From Sorangium cellulosum So ce56 (GTDB lineage Bacteria; Myxococcota_A; Polyangia; Polyangiales; Polyangiaceae): a stretch of 64,000 nt of DNA. This document shows, one piece after another, positions 16,582 through 25,564 of the stretch; position 1 is the stretch's first letter; each line of letters opens with the position of its first letter. The translations under genes and the position numbers were made by a program. The notes under the pieces are model-generated. The model saw only the letters and a program-made list of their open reading frames with translations, did not search any database and was not told the DNA's origin. The stretch is taken from positions 4,546,501-4,610,500 of the forward strand of contig NC_010162.1 of NCBI RefSeq assembly GCF_000067165.1, in the 5' to 3' direction.

Positions 16582-19337
16582 CAGAAGTCTCCTCGCAGCC
16601 CGAGCGTGGGCAGGAAGGGGAGCCCCGTCACGTACTCCCGCTTCGTGAAGTTGAAGTTGTAGCTGATGCCCTCCGCGGCCTGGTGATTGTAGACGTTCTG
16701 CACATCCAGGTAGAGCCCGAGCTGCCACCTCTTGAATCGCCACGTCTTGTCGACGCGGACATCGAGCTGATGGAACAGCGGCATCCGCTCGCTGTAGTCG
16801 CCCCCGAGCGGGAAGGGCGAGTACTTGCCCGAGGAAGCATGGTAGATCGCGTTCACCCGGTTCGGATCACACCCCTTCTGCTCCGGATCGCAGACATAGG
16901 GTGTCTCCAGGTTGCCCGACACGAGGCGGAAGCGCGCGCCGACCTCCCAGCCCCGGCCGAGCTGCAGGTTCCCGAGCACGGTCAGCACGTGCGTCTGGTC
17001 CCATGGCGTGGGGTGCTCCTCCTCGCCGGGGCCGTCCGTGCGCACCGAGCGCGAGAGGGTGTAGGCCGCCCAGCCGAAGAAGCGCTCGTCCGGCTTGTAC
17101 TTCAGGAGCACCTCGCCGCCCACCGCGTACCCGGTGCCGTCGTTGGCATATCCGTCCTTCTCGGCCGAGAAGACGACCTGCCTGTCGAGCTGCTTGTAGA
17201 ACCCGTCCACCGTCACGTCGATCTGCGGCGTGATCTCCTGCTCCACCCCGAGGCCGTAGTGGATGGATCGGTTCGACTTGATGTCCGGGTTTCCGAACGG
17301 CTCGACGCTCTCCTGGAACTGGGGCGCCTGGTAGTAGAGGCCCACGCCGCCCTTGGCCGTCGTCCGCGGGAAGCCGCTCCGGATGTCGTAGCGCGCGTTG
17401 ATCCTCGGGCTCACGTCGAGCGTGCGCGTGTCGAGCGCGTAGTCGACGCGCACCCCGGGGACGATCCGCGCGCGCGGCGAGGGGACCACCTCGAACTCGG
17501 CGTAGGCGGCGGGCCGGGAGTACGGGCCGTCGAACGACTGGTCCTGCGCGGGGAGCGTCGAGAACGGCTGGTTCGACGGGTGGCCCGCGGGCTGCCTCGT
17601 CGGCGCGTGGAGCTTGACCGTCGCGATGCCGCTCGTCAGGTCGGTGCCGACGTTCATCGTGAGGAACCTGGCGAACCGGTGCGAGTACTCCAGCCGCAGG
17701 TCGAGCGAGGCCGTGGTGATGTTGAAGGCGAAGGGCGCGATCCCGAAGTCGAAGACGTCCCTGCCGAGCGCCAGCGACCAGAGGATCCTGTCCCGGTTCC
17801 CCAGGCGGTTCTCGTAGCTGACCTGGAAGCGCTGGAAGGCGGTGTGTAGCCCGAAGTCGCCCGTCAGCGCCGGCTCGTCCTCCGGCGGCTTGTCCAGGGT
17901 GATCTTGAAGGCGTCGTCCGATCCGTAGAAGCTCGCGCGCACGCGCTCGCTGGCGGAGGGGCGGCCCTCGAGGACGAACTGGTAGTCGTAGTAGACGGGC
18001 GCCTGCGTCACGCTGGAGCCCGCCTCCTTGAGCACGGGCCCGAGCCACGCGTCGACCCAGCTCCGCCGGCCCGCCGCGATGAACTTCCAGTCCTTGAGGT
18101 ACGGGACGGGCCCCTCGAGGAGCACGCGCCCGTCGATGAGATCGAGCTGGACGACGCCGTGGTACTTGCCGTCCTGCTTCGGCGAGCGGAGCCCGACGTC
18201 GACGATGCCGCCCATGGCGCGGCCGTACACGGCGCTGAAATTGCCCGGGTAGAAGTCGATCTTCTCGAGCATCTCGGTGGGCACGACCGAGGAGAGGCCG
18301 CCGAAGTGGTAGATGATCGGCACCGGGGTGCGATCGATGAACGTGAGCGTGTCCTGCGGCGCGGACCCGCGCACGATGAGCAGCCCGAACCCGCTGCGCG
18401 CGACGCCGGGCAGGCTCTGCAGCGAGCGCAGCGCGTCGCCGCCCGTCCCCGGGATGCGGTCGATCTCGCGGCGCTCGAGCGTCCTCCGGGTCACCTCGCG
18501 CGGCGGGCGCTCGCCCTGCACGGTCACCTCGATGCCCGGCGCCGCGCCGTCCTTGGGCTTCGCGAGCGAGATGCGGTAGCGCACCTCGATCGCCTCGCCC
18601 TCCGCGATGTCCTCCTCGGCCGTGAACGGCTCGAACCCCGCGGCGGCGACCTCGACGCGGTACTTGCCGGGCGGGAGGTTCTTGAAGCGGAACTTGCCGC
18701 GCTGGTCGGTCTTCACGTCCTCGCGGCCGCCGTCGGGCCGGAGGAGGCTGACCGAGATGTCCGGGAGCCCCTCGCCGGTGCTCGCGGACAGGACGGTCCC
18801 GACGACCGTCTCGACGTCGGCGGGCGGGGCCGGCGCCGCCGCGTCAGCGGGCTTGGGGGTGAGCGTGAACGCGTACCGGTAGAGGATGCGCGCCGGCGCC
18901 GGCGTGCCGTCCGGGCGCCGCGCCGGCTCGAACACGAGGCCGGGCGCGGCCGCGAGCGCGGCCTCGTCGAAGCCGTGCCCGCCCGGCGTCTGGACCTCGG
19001 CCTTGGTGACGCGCCCGGTCTTGTCGATGTCGAGCTTGAGGATGACGCTCCCTTCGACGCCGGCGCGCTGGGCCTCTTCCGGATACACGGGCGGGGCGTA
19101 CGTGATCAGCTTCGGCGGGCTGACGGCGGCGGGCTGCGCCGGCTGGGCCGTGCCCGGCTGGGGGACGACGACCGCGCCGGCTCCGCCGCGAGGAACGGAG
19201 GCCCCGCCCACGTCTCCCTCGGGCGGAGGATCGTCGGCGGGCTGCGCGCGCGCTGCGCTGGCGGTCATCGCGACCGCGAGCAGCAGCGCTTCCGAGACAG
19301 CGAGGCGCATCGCAGAGGGCGCTTTGAAAGGACGCAT
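16581..19337 (-). CDS. TonB-dependent receptor with its own N-terminal TonB domain
   Basis: About 918 residues. Signal peptide (SEALLLAVAMTASAARAQ), then a TonB C-terminal-type domain (PPVYPEEAQRAGVEGSVILK, about 80-160), a carboxypeptidase-regulatory beta-sandwich (GTVLSASTGEGLPDISVSL, about 180-250), a plug (IPGTGGDALRSLQSLPGVAR onward) and a 22-strand-type barrel ending in GLRGDF. The receptor normally imports large nutrients through the outer membrane. Fusing a TonB-like transducer domain to the receptor is a recurring myxobacterial architecture. Three start ATGs are possible (19358, 19337, 19310); 19337 gives the best leader. First gene of the four-gene operon. Confidence 0.85.
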   Translation of the reverse strand: MRPFKAPSAMRLAVSEALLLAVAMTASAARAQPADDPPPEGDVGGASVPRGGAGAVVVPQPGTAQPAQPAAVSPPKLITYAPPVYPEEAQRAGVEGSVILKLDIDKTGRVTKAEVQTPGGHGFDEAALAAAPGLVFEPARRPDGTPAPARILYRYAFTLTPKPADAAAPAPPADVETVVGTVLSASTGEGLPDISVSLLRPDGGREDVKTDQRGKFRFKNLPPGKYRVEVAAAGFEPFTAEEDIAEGEAIEVRYRISLAKPKDGAAPGIEVTVQGERPPREVTRRTLERREIDRIPGTGGDALRSLQSLPGVARSGFGLLIVRGSAPQDTLTFIDRTPVPIIYHFGGLSSVVPTEMLEKIDFYPGNFSAVYGRAMGGIVDVGLRSPKQDGKYHGVVQLDLIDGRVLLEGPVPYLKDWKFIAAGRRSWVDAWLGPVLKEAGSSVTQAPVYYDYQFVLEGRPSASERVRASFYGSDDAFKITLDKPPEDEPALTGDFGLHTAFQRFQVSYENRLGNRDRILWSLALGRDVFDFGIAPFAFNITTASLDLRLEYSHRFARFLTMNVGTDLTSGIATVKLHAPTRQPAGHPSNQPFSTLPAQDQSFDGPYSRPAAYAEFEVVPSPRARIVPGVRVDYALDTRTLDVSPRINARYDIRSGFPRTTAKGGVGLYYQAPQFQESVEPFGNPDIKSNRSIHYGLGVEQEITPQIDVTVDGFYKQLDRQVVFSAEKDGYANDGTGYAVGGEVLLKYKPDERFFGWAAYTLSRSVRTDGPGEEEHPTPWDQTHVLTVLGNLQLGRGWEVGARFRLVSGNLETPYVCDPEQKGCDPNRVNAIYHASSGKYSPFPLGGDYSERMPLFHQLDVRVDKTWRFKRWQLGLYLDVQNVYNHQAAEGISYNFNFTKREYVTGLPFLPTLGLRGDF

Positions 19338-19446
19338 GTGCCTGGCGCTCTCGCACATCGAGGACGAGGGGAGAAGCGGGAACGCGCGGCCGGGATGTGC
19401 TCGGGTGGCCTGTTCGGGGCGCCTCGACGCGGGGCGCGGAGGCCGA

Positions 19447-20130
19447 TCAGCCCCCGACTTCGGCCACGAACCGGCTCACGTCGTCGGCGTCGCCCACGAG
19501 CAGCAGCGTGTCTCCATCCCGGATCACGTAGTCCGGCGTGGGCGCCTCGAGGCGCGGCTTGTCGCCGGGCAGCTTGCTCGTGTGCGGCCGCACGCCGAGC
19601 ACGTTGATCCGGTACCGCTGGCGGATCTTCGAGCCGGCGAGCGTCTGCCCGACGAGCGGCCCGTGCGCGTTCCAGGGGACCACGCGGTAGTGGCTGGCCA
19701 GATCGAGCAGATCCTGGGCGAGCGGCATCGTGATGTCGGCGCCGATGCGGCGGCCCATCTCCGTCTCGAGCTGGATCACCCGGGCCGCGCCCACGGCGCG
19801 CAGGATGTCGGCCTGGCGATCGGTGGCGGCGCGGGCGATCACCTCGCGCACCCGCATCCGGACCAGGGAGGCCACGCAGAGCACCGACGGCTCGAAGTGC
19901 TCGCCGAACGTCACGATCGCGGTGTCCGCGTACTGCGCGCCGATCCCCTCGAGCACCTTGTGCACCGTCGCGTCGCCGACGAAGGCGGCCGAGGTCTTGT
20001 CCTTCACCGCGTCGACCGCCTCGGGGTTGTTGTCGATCGCGATCACCTCCGCGCCGTTCTTCCAGAGGGTCTCGACGATCGACGTGCCGAACCTGCCGAG
20101 CCCGATGACAAGGACGCTCTTCGATCTCAT
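19447..20130 (-). CDS. ktrA: KtrA/TrkA-type K+ channel regulatory subunit
   Basis: A 227-residue RCK protein. The N-terminal Rossmann RCK-N domain starts VLVIGLGRFGTSIVETLW (nucleotide-binding GxGxxG) with the acidic ribose-binding IDNNPEAV. The C-terminal RCK-C domain occupies about 150-225 (GDTLLLVGDADDVSRFV). It binds ATP/ADP or c-di-AMP and gates the membrane subunit encoded 126 nt upstream. The order membrane subunit, then regulator on the same strand supports a functional pair. Confidence 0.88.
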   Translation of the reverse strand: MRSKSVLVIGLGRFGTSIVETLWKNGAEVIAIDNNPEAVDAVKDKTSAAFVGDATVHKVLEGIGAQYADTAIVTFGEHFEPSVLCVASLVRMRVREVIARAATDRQADILRAVGAARVIQLETEMGRRIGADITMPLAQDLLDLASHYRVVPWNAHGPLVGQTLAGSKIRQRYRINVLGVRPHTSKLPGDKPRLEAPTPDYVIRDGDTLLLVGDADDVSRFVAEVGG

Positions 20131-20256
20131 GGTCCCGCGGCGCGCGCCGCCGCCCGGCGGCGCAGCGCCGCGAACGTCTCACGGATCCGCGGCAAGCGCC
20201 ACTGATCCGCGGGCCGGGCGGCGGCCCGGCCCCGGCGCCGCCGCCCGGACGCGCGC

Positions 20257-22215
20257 TCAGCCGATGCCGACGCGCTCCTCGGGCAGCCGGTAGCTCCGCG
20301 CCCTCGCCTGGTTGGCGAGCGCCAGGGCCATGGTCAGCGGCCCGATGCGGCCGATGAACATCGCGAGCGTGACGACCACCTTGCCCGGCGCGCTCAGCGA
20401 CGGCGTGACGTTCGCCGACAGCCCGGCCGTGGCGAACGCGCTGACCGCCTCCATCGCGAGGCCCATCGGGTCGTGCGGCTCCAGGGCGAGCAGGATCAGC
20501 ACGAACACCGAGACGAGCACCATGCTGAGGAACGCGACCCCGAGGGCGCGGCGCACGGTGGCCGCGGGGAGCGTCCGCCCGAGCAGGTGCGGCGCCTCGT
20601 CGCCGCGCAGCTCGGCGCGCAGCGCCGCGAACAGCGCCGCGACGGTCGTGACCTTGACCCCGCCCGAGGTCGAGCCCGGCGCGCCGCCGATGAACATCAT
20701 CATGGAGGTGAGCATCAGCGCCGCCGGGCCCATGAGGCCGAAGTCGACCGTGGTCAGGCCTGCCGAGCGCGTCATCGCCGACTGGAAGAAGCTCGCCATC
20801 ACCTTGACGGGCCACGACAGGCCGGCCATCGACCGGCGCCACTCGAGCAGCAGGAAGCCCGCCGCGCCGACCACGAGCAGCACCGCGGTCGTGAGCAGCA
20901 CGACCCGGCTGTGCAGCGACAGCCGCGGCGGCCGCTCGCCGCGGAGCCGCAGCCGGAGCCGGCGCACGAGCTCGTCGTGGACCGGGAAGCCCAGGCTGCC
21001 GAAGATCACGAGCCCCCCCAGCACGGCGGAGACCGCGGGCGAGCCGACCAGCGGGACCAGCCCGCCGCCGAACAGCGAGAAGCCCGCGTTGCAGTACGCG
21101 CTGACCGCGTGGAAGACGGCCGCCCAGAGGTGGTCGCCGGCGCCGGACAGGGGCTCGCCGGGCACGGGCCCGGAGGCGATCGCGTGGTACGGCAGGAAGC
21201 TGAACAGGAGCGCGATCGCCCCCACGAGCTCGACGCCGAGCGTGAACAGGACGATCGCGGCCACGTTGCGGCGGAGGCGGGCGAACGACTCGGCGTCGAT
21301 GAGCTCGGCCATCACGGCGGCGTCGCGCAGCCTGAGCCGCCTGCCGGCGAGGATGGCGAAGAACGTCGACAGCACCATGATCCCGAGCCCGCCGATCTGG
21401 ACCAGCAGGATCAGGACCGCCTGGCCGAACGGCGTGTACGTCTCGGCGATGCCGTGGACGGCGAGCCCGGTCACGCACACCGCGCTCGCCGACATGAACA
21501 GGCCGTCGACGAACGAGGCGTCCTCGATGTTCCGGAGCGACTGCGGCAGCGTGAGCAGGAAGCTCCCGATCAGCGTGGCGACCCCGAACGACACGGCCAT
21601 GAGCCGCGCCGGGTGCTCCGCGGCGGTGGCCATGAGCCGCTCGAGCGGCCGGCGCCCGAGCAGGCCGCCGAGGGCCAGGAAGAACGCGAGCACGGTGTAC
21701 GAGCGGTAGAGCACGACGCCGCGATGCCCCGTGTCGCCGGTCGGCTGCCAGACGAGGTGCCACTTCTCGCCGATGCACGCGAGCAGCAGGCCGAGCGCCA
21801 GCAGGAACAGCGCGAGCCGAGGCCGGCTGGCCTCGGCCTGCGCGCCGGTGAGCGTCCGGTGCGCGCGCTCCAGCGAGACGACCGCCACGACCCAGGCGGG
21901 CACGAGCAGCGTCTCCAGCGCGGTCAGCGCCATCGAGACGCGCGGGCTGATCGCGAACGCGAGGTCGAGCCCCAGGAGGACGGCGCTGCCGGCCAGGAGG
22001 GAGGCCGGTCGCATCCACACGGCGCGCGGCCGGGGCGCGACGGCGGCCGCGGCGGCGGCCGCGCCGGCGGCCGCGGAGGGCGGCGGCACGGACGGCGCGC
22101 CCGGCGAGGCGACCGTCAGCGCGGGCTCCGCGCGATTGCCGCGACCGCCGGGCTGGGCCGAGCGCGGCGCTCCCGACCAGGATGAGGGGGGAGGCGAGGG
22201 ATCCACGCGCAGCAT
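20257..22215 (-). CDS. ktrB: KtrB/TrkH-type potassium transporter subunit with N-terminal extension
   Basis: About 652 residues. Four P-loop repeats of the SKT family can be seen (VCVTGLAVH, YCNAGFSLFG, TRSAGLTTVDF, FATAGLSANVTPS), each with the filter glycine. TM segments alternate with these. Before the conserved core there are about 200 extra residues: an Ala/Pro-rich segment and four hydrophobic helices (LLAGSAVLLGLDLAFAI, ALFLLALGLLLACIGE and others). The extension makes it longer than KtrB proteins of about 450 residues. The ATG at 22215 lacks a strong ribosome site; a start near MRPASLL is possible. K+ uptake with KtrA is the expected role. Confidence 0.85.
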   Translation of the reverse strand: MLRVDPSPPPSSWSGAPRSAQPGGRGNRAEPALTVASPGAPSVPPPSAAAGAAAAAAAVAPRPRAVWMRPASLLAGSAVLLGLDLAFAISPRVSMALTALETLLVPAWVVAVVSLERAHRTLTGAQAEASRPRLALFLLALGLLLACIGEKWHLVWQPTGDTGHRGVVLYRSYTVLAFFLALGGLLGRRPLERLMATAAEHPARLMAVSFGVATLIGSFLLTLPQSLRNIEDASFVDGLFMSASAVCVTGLAVHGIAETYTPFGQAVLILLVQIGGLGIMVLSTFFAILAGRRLRLRDAAVMAELIDAESFARLRRNVAAIVLFTLGVELVGAIALLFSFLPYHAIASGPVPGEPLSGAGDHLWAAVFHAVSAYCNAGFSLFGGGLVPLVGSPAVSAVLGGLVIFGSLGFPVHDELVRRLRLRLRGERPPRLSLHSRVVLLTTAVLLVVGAAGFLLLEWRRSMAGLSWPVKVMASFFQSAMTRSAGLTTVDFGLMGPAALMLTSMMMFIGGAPGSTSGGVKVTTVAALFAALRAELRGDEAPHLLGRTLPAATVRRALGVAFLSMVLVSVFVLILLALEPHDPMGLAMEAVSAFATAGLSANVTPSLSAPGKVVVTLAMFIGRIGPLTMALALANQARARSYRLPEERVGIG

Positions 22216-22347
22216 TCACGCCGCCATGTCGGTCGGTGTCAACGTCCGCTCCGGCCGCGCGACGAGCGGCCAGCGGCCCCGCGCCGGGCGGGCGCGCCGA
22301 TCAGGCCGCGGCCTGGCCTCGTCAGGCGCTCCAACCCGGGCAGCCGC

Positions 22348-23928
22348 TCAGTAGAGCGCGTCCTGGTGCTGCCACCGCTCCGAGATCCACGCCTTCAGGT
22401 ACGCGATCTCCTCCTCGTACGTCGTGAAGTCGTCGCGCCAGCTCCAGCCCTCGTAGCTCCGGTACGCCTCGCCCCACCTCGCCTCGTCCCGGCGCGCGCT
22501 CGCGTCGATGCGCGCCACGTAGCCGTCCACGATCGCCTGGATCTCGGCGTCGGCGAGCGCGCCGCGCAGGACCTCTCCGTAGCGGGCGCGCAGCGGATCG
22601 CCGATCGAGGGCGCCTCCAGGAGGCGCTGGAAGAGGAGGTTCACCTGGAGGTACTCGACGCGATCGGAGGCCGGCTCGCGCTCCGTCTCCCACGTCTGGC
22701 CGAAGCTCGCGTTGAAGTCCCACGGCGCGTAGCGGAACACGCCGCCTGCGACCGGATCGCGGTAGTGGTAGCTGTTCTTTCCGGCCGAGTCGTCGGCCAT
22801 GATGAACGTGGCGAAGATCCACCAGTCCTCGTAATCGCGCAGATCGATCCGTGACCCGATCTCGGCGGCGAACGCGGCCTCTTCGGACGTGGCGACGAAG
22901 CTCACGAGGTCCTCCAGGTCCGCGAACGCCTCCGGCTCGCCCTCCGGCGGCGTCCCCTCTTTCTTCTCGAAGCCGTCGTGCAGCGTCTCCTTCGGCTCGC
23001 CGTTGCGCGTGGTCAGCGCGAAGTTCGCGGCGTGGCTGACCGCCTTGTAGAGGTTGCCGTCCTGCGAGTACCCGTGGTCCTCCATCAGGTAGCCGTCGAC
23101 GTGATCGGCCACGGTGTAGAGCCCCGTGTACTGCCCGTCGAGGTACACCACGGCGCTGTACGTCTTGATCTGGATGTGCTCCGGATCGAGGCGGTTCCAG
23201 AGGTCGTACGCAAGGCGCTGCCGAACATAGGAGTTGTCGTCGAACGTGCTGACGAGCACGACCTTGCGGCGGTCGGTGAACCCGCCGGCCTCGTCGGGCT
23301 CGTTGAACTTGTCTTCCTTCGGGAACTTGAGGGTGAAGCTGTTCTTCGGATACCCGAGCGAGCTCTCGCCGCGGAGCTCCGCCTCGGCCGTGTACGTGTG
23401 GCCGCGGTAGACGACCGTGGCCGGCGCGTACTCCTTCGCCTCGGGGGTCGGCGAGAGGAAGAGCACCGGCAGGCCGTACTCCTCGGGATAGCGGGCCGGA
23501 TCGACGACAGGCACGTTCGACGGATCGGCAAAGGCGTCGGCGACGCCGATCTTGACGCGCCCGACCTCGGACGTCTGCGCGACGCGGATCTCGATCTCGT
23601 AGACGGCGGCCTGGTCGAGCCCGGGTGAGAACGTCACCTCGCGCGCGACCGGGTCGTAGGCGGCGCCGTCGGGGAGCGAGCCGACCTCGAACGCGCCGTC
23701 GGGGAGCGCGAGGCCGGTCGCGCACGTCACGGGGAACGTCACGGTCTCGCCCTCGAGGAGCCAGTGGGGCCCGCCGCCCGACGGCTCGCAGCGCGACCCC
23801 TCGGGGCCGGGCGACCCGCCAGCGGTCGCGCCCGCGCCAGGGGGCGACTCGCCGGAGCAGCCGGCACCTTGCAAGGATCCCAGGACCAGGGCCGTCGCCA
23901 GCGGCAGAAGAAGGCGGGGGTTGCGCAT
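22348..23928 (-). CDS. CotH-kinase family lipoprotein
   Basis: A 526-residue exported lipoprotein (LATALVLGSLQGAGC, Cys at about 24). After a Gly/Pro linker and an Ig-like domain (about 50-120) comes the CotH domain: AELRGESSLGYPKNSFTLKF, DNSYVRQRLAYDLWN, and the metal-binding/catalytic-like DWWIFATFIMADDSAGKNSY and APWDFNASFG. CotH proteins are secreted protein kinases of spore coats and of myxobacteria. The family hallmarks (Lys in the beta-strand, D-N/D-F motifs) are present, so it may be active. Divergent from the copper monooxygenase-like gene. Confidence 0.82.
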   Translation of the reverse strand: MRNPRLLLPLATALVLGSLQGAGCSGESPPGAGATAGGSPGPEGSRCEPSGGGPHWLLEGETVTFPVTCATGLALPDGAFEVGSLPDGAAYDPVAREVTFSPGLDQAAVYEIEIRVAQTSEVGRVKIGVADAFADPSNVPVVDPARYPEEYGLPVLFLSPTPEAKEYAPATVVYRGHTYTAEAELRGESSLGYPKNSFTLKFPKEDKFNEPDEAGGFTDRRKVVLVSTFDDNSYVRQRLAYDLWNRLDPEHIQIKTYSAVVYLDGQYTGLYTVADHVDGYLMEDHGYSQDGNLYKAVSHAANFALTTRNGEPKETLHDGFEKKEGTPPEGEPEAFADLEDLVSFVATSEEAAFAAEIGSRIDLRDYEDWWIFATFIMADDSAGKNSYHYRDPVAGGVFRYAPWDFNASFGQTWETEREPASDRVEYLQVNLLFQRLLEAPSIGDPLRARYGEVLRGALADAEIQAIVDGYVARIDASARRDEARWGEAYRSYEGWSWRDDFTTYEEEIAYLKAWISERWQHQDALY

Positions 23929-24177
23929 GCGGGCGATCCTAGCCGAGCGCACGCGGCTCGGCCCCCGTGCTGGATGTGCGCTGGCATCCGCACGCGCGCC
24001 GACACGCGCCTCTCCGTTCTCACGTCGGCGCCGCTCGAGGACCGCCGTCGTCCTCGTCGAGCTCGACCCTTGACACACCGCCGACTGGCTATTAAACAAC
24101 TGTTTGAAACGGTCGATTGACAGGAGCGCTCGCGGAGATGCGGCGCCTGAGCCGGCCGGGACCACAGGAGGCGTGGG
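23929..24177. promoter_or_regulatory. Divergent promoter region between CotH and copper protein genes
   Basis: This stretch has an AT-rich core at 24088-24120 in otherwise GC-rich DNA. TTGACA at 24070-24075 is a perfect -35 hexamer; the best -10 candidates (TATTAA, TAAACA) are poorly matched or spaced. AAACA-AC-TGTTT is a short palindrome overlapping it and may be an operator. Confidence 0.4.
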
Positions 24178-25461
24178 ATGACGACGGGCGAAGCTGTGCG
24201 CAGGGCACGGAGCGCGGTGGTGTTCGTGCTCGGGGCGGTGGGGACGATGGGGTGTGGGGGCGACGGGGAGGCGCCCGCGTCGCCGGGGCCGGGGGTGACG
24301 TGGTTCCGGGACATCCAGCCGCTCGTGGAGCGCTCGTGCGCCTCCTGCCACGACGGCGCGGGCGTCGGCGGGGTGGCGCTGACGGACGCGGCGACGGCGC
24401 AGCGGCTGGCAGCGCTCATGTCGCTGCGGGTGAGCGCGGGGGACATGCCGCCGCCGGTGCTGGACCCGAGCTGCCGCAGCTACGAAGGCGCGGAGAGGAT
24501 GAGCCTCAGTCAAGAGGAGCGCCTCCTCTTCGACGCATGGGCGCGCGACGGCGCTCCGCTCGGCGATCCGGTCGATTCGCCGCCGCCGCGGGGCCGGGCG
24601 GACAGCATCGAATCGCCCGACGCCACGCTCGAGATGCCCGAGGAGCACGACGTCTCCCTCGACGACGACGGCAACGAGTACTTCTGCACGATCATCGACA
24701 ACCCCTTCTCCGAGCCGGCCTGGATCACGGCGTTCGAGGCGGAGGTCGGCAATCCGGCCGTGGTGCACCACATGGCCGTGTACCGGGATCTCGGCGGCGA
24801 CGCGGGCATCGGTTACGGCGTCGCGCCGGGGACGCGCGCATTCCCGTGCCGCGATCCGGTCATCGAGCTCGACTGGCAGCTGCTCCACAGCTGGGCGCCC
24901 GGCGTCGGGGTGACGCGGCTGCCGGACGGCGCCGGGGTCCGCGTCGAGCCCGGACAGCAGCTCGTGATGCAGATGCACTATTTCGGGCGCAGAAACTCGG
25001 AGGCGCGCGATCGGTCCGGCTACCGCCTGGAGCTCTCGCGCGAGGCGCCTCGCGCCGAGGTCTACATGGATGTGTTCGGCCCGGTCCCCTTCACGATCCC
25101 CGCGGGCGCCGAGGCGCACACCGAGCGGAGCTCCGCGCCGAACGAGGGCCCGCCGCTGCTCGTGTACGGCGTCATGCCGCACATGCACGTGCTCGGCCGC
25201 TCCTACCGGGCCTGGATCGAGCGCGACGGCGGAGAGAGCGAGTGCGCCGCGCGCGGTGAGTTCGAGTTCCACCACCAGGCGCTCTACATGTTCGATGAGC
25301 CGATGCGCTGGGGGTCGGGCGATCGCTTCGTCACCGAGTGCACATGGGACAACACGGTGGACAGCGAGGGGCAGTTCTCCCTCCCGCCAGTTGACGTGCC
25401 CTGGGGGGAAGGGACGAATCAGGAGATGTGCTTCATGATCGCTTATCTATCCAAGGAGTGA
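24178..25461 (+). CDS. Copper type II monooxygenase-like lipoprotein with haem c motif
   Basis: A 427-residue exported protein (SAVVFVLGAVGTMGC, lipobox-like). Near residue 55 is CASCH, a haem-c binding C-x-x-C-H. The following domains contain VVHHMAVY, QMHYFGR and MPHMHVLGR, metal-binding His patterns like those of peptidyl-glycine hydroxylating monooxygenases; a Met/His site (MFDEPMRW) follows. Such cytochrome-Cu monooxygenase fusions are common in Myxococcales with unknown substrates. The start is strongly supported by AGGAGG 7 nt upstream. Possibly a self-reduced oxygenase on the cell surface. Confidence 0.75.
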   Translation: MTTGEAVRRARSAVVFVLGAVGTMGCGGDGEAPASPGPGVTWFRDIQPLVERSCASCHDGAGVGGVALTDAATAQRLAALMSLRVSAGDMPPPVLDPSCRSYEGAERMSLSQEERLLFDAWARDGAPLGDPVDSPPPRGRADSIESPDATLEMPEEHDVSLDDDGNEYFCTIIDNPFSEPAWITAFEAEVGNPAVVHHMAVYRDLGGDAGIGYGVAPGTRAFPCRDPVIELDWQLLHSWAPGVGVTRLPDGAGVRVEPGQQLVMQMHYFGRRNSEARDRSGYRLELSREAPRAEVYMDVFGPVPFTIPAGAEAHTERSSAPNEGPPLLVYGVMPHMHVLGRSYRAWIERDGGESECAARGEFEFHHQALYMFDEPMRWGSGDRFVTECTWDNTVDSEGQFSLPPVDVPWGEGTNQEMCFMIAYLSKE

Positions 25462-25564
25462 TCTCCGGGCGTCCTGCTCTCGTCTGACCACGCGACGGAT
25501 GGCCAGCGAGCCGCGAGGGAGCCTCGGGCGTCCGGGCGGGCGCGGGCCGCGCGCGGCGGGGCCC

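Noticed and set aside
24070..24098. TTGACA as a firm housekeeping promoter for the copper protein
   Set aside because: The -35 is perfect but no good -10 lies at 16-18 bp; kept only as a region-level note.
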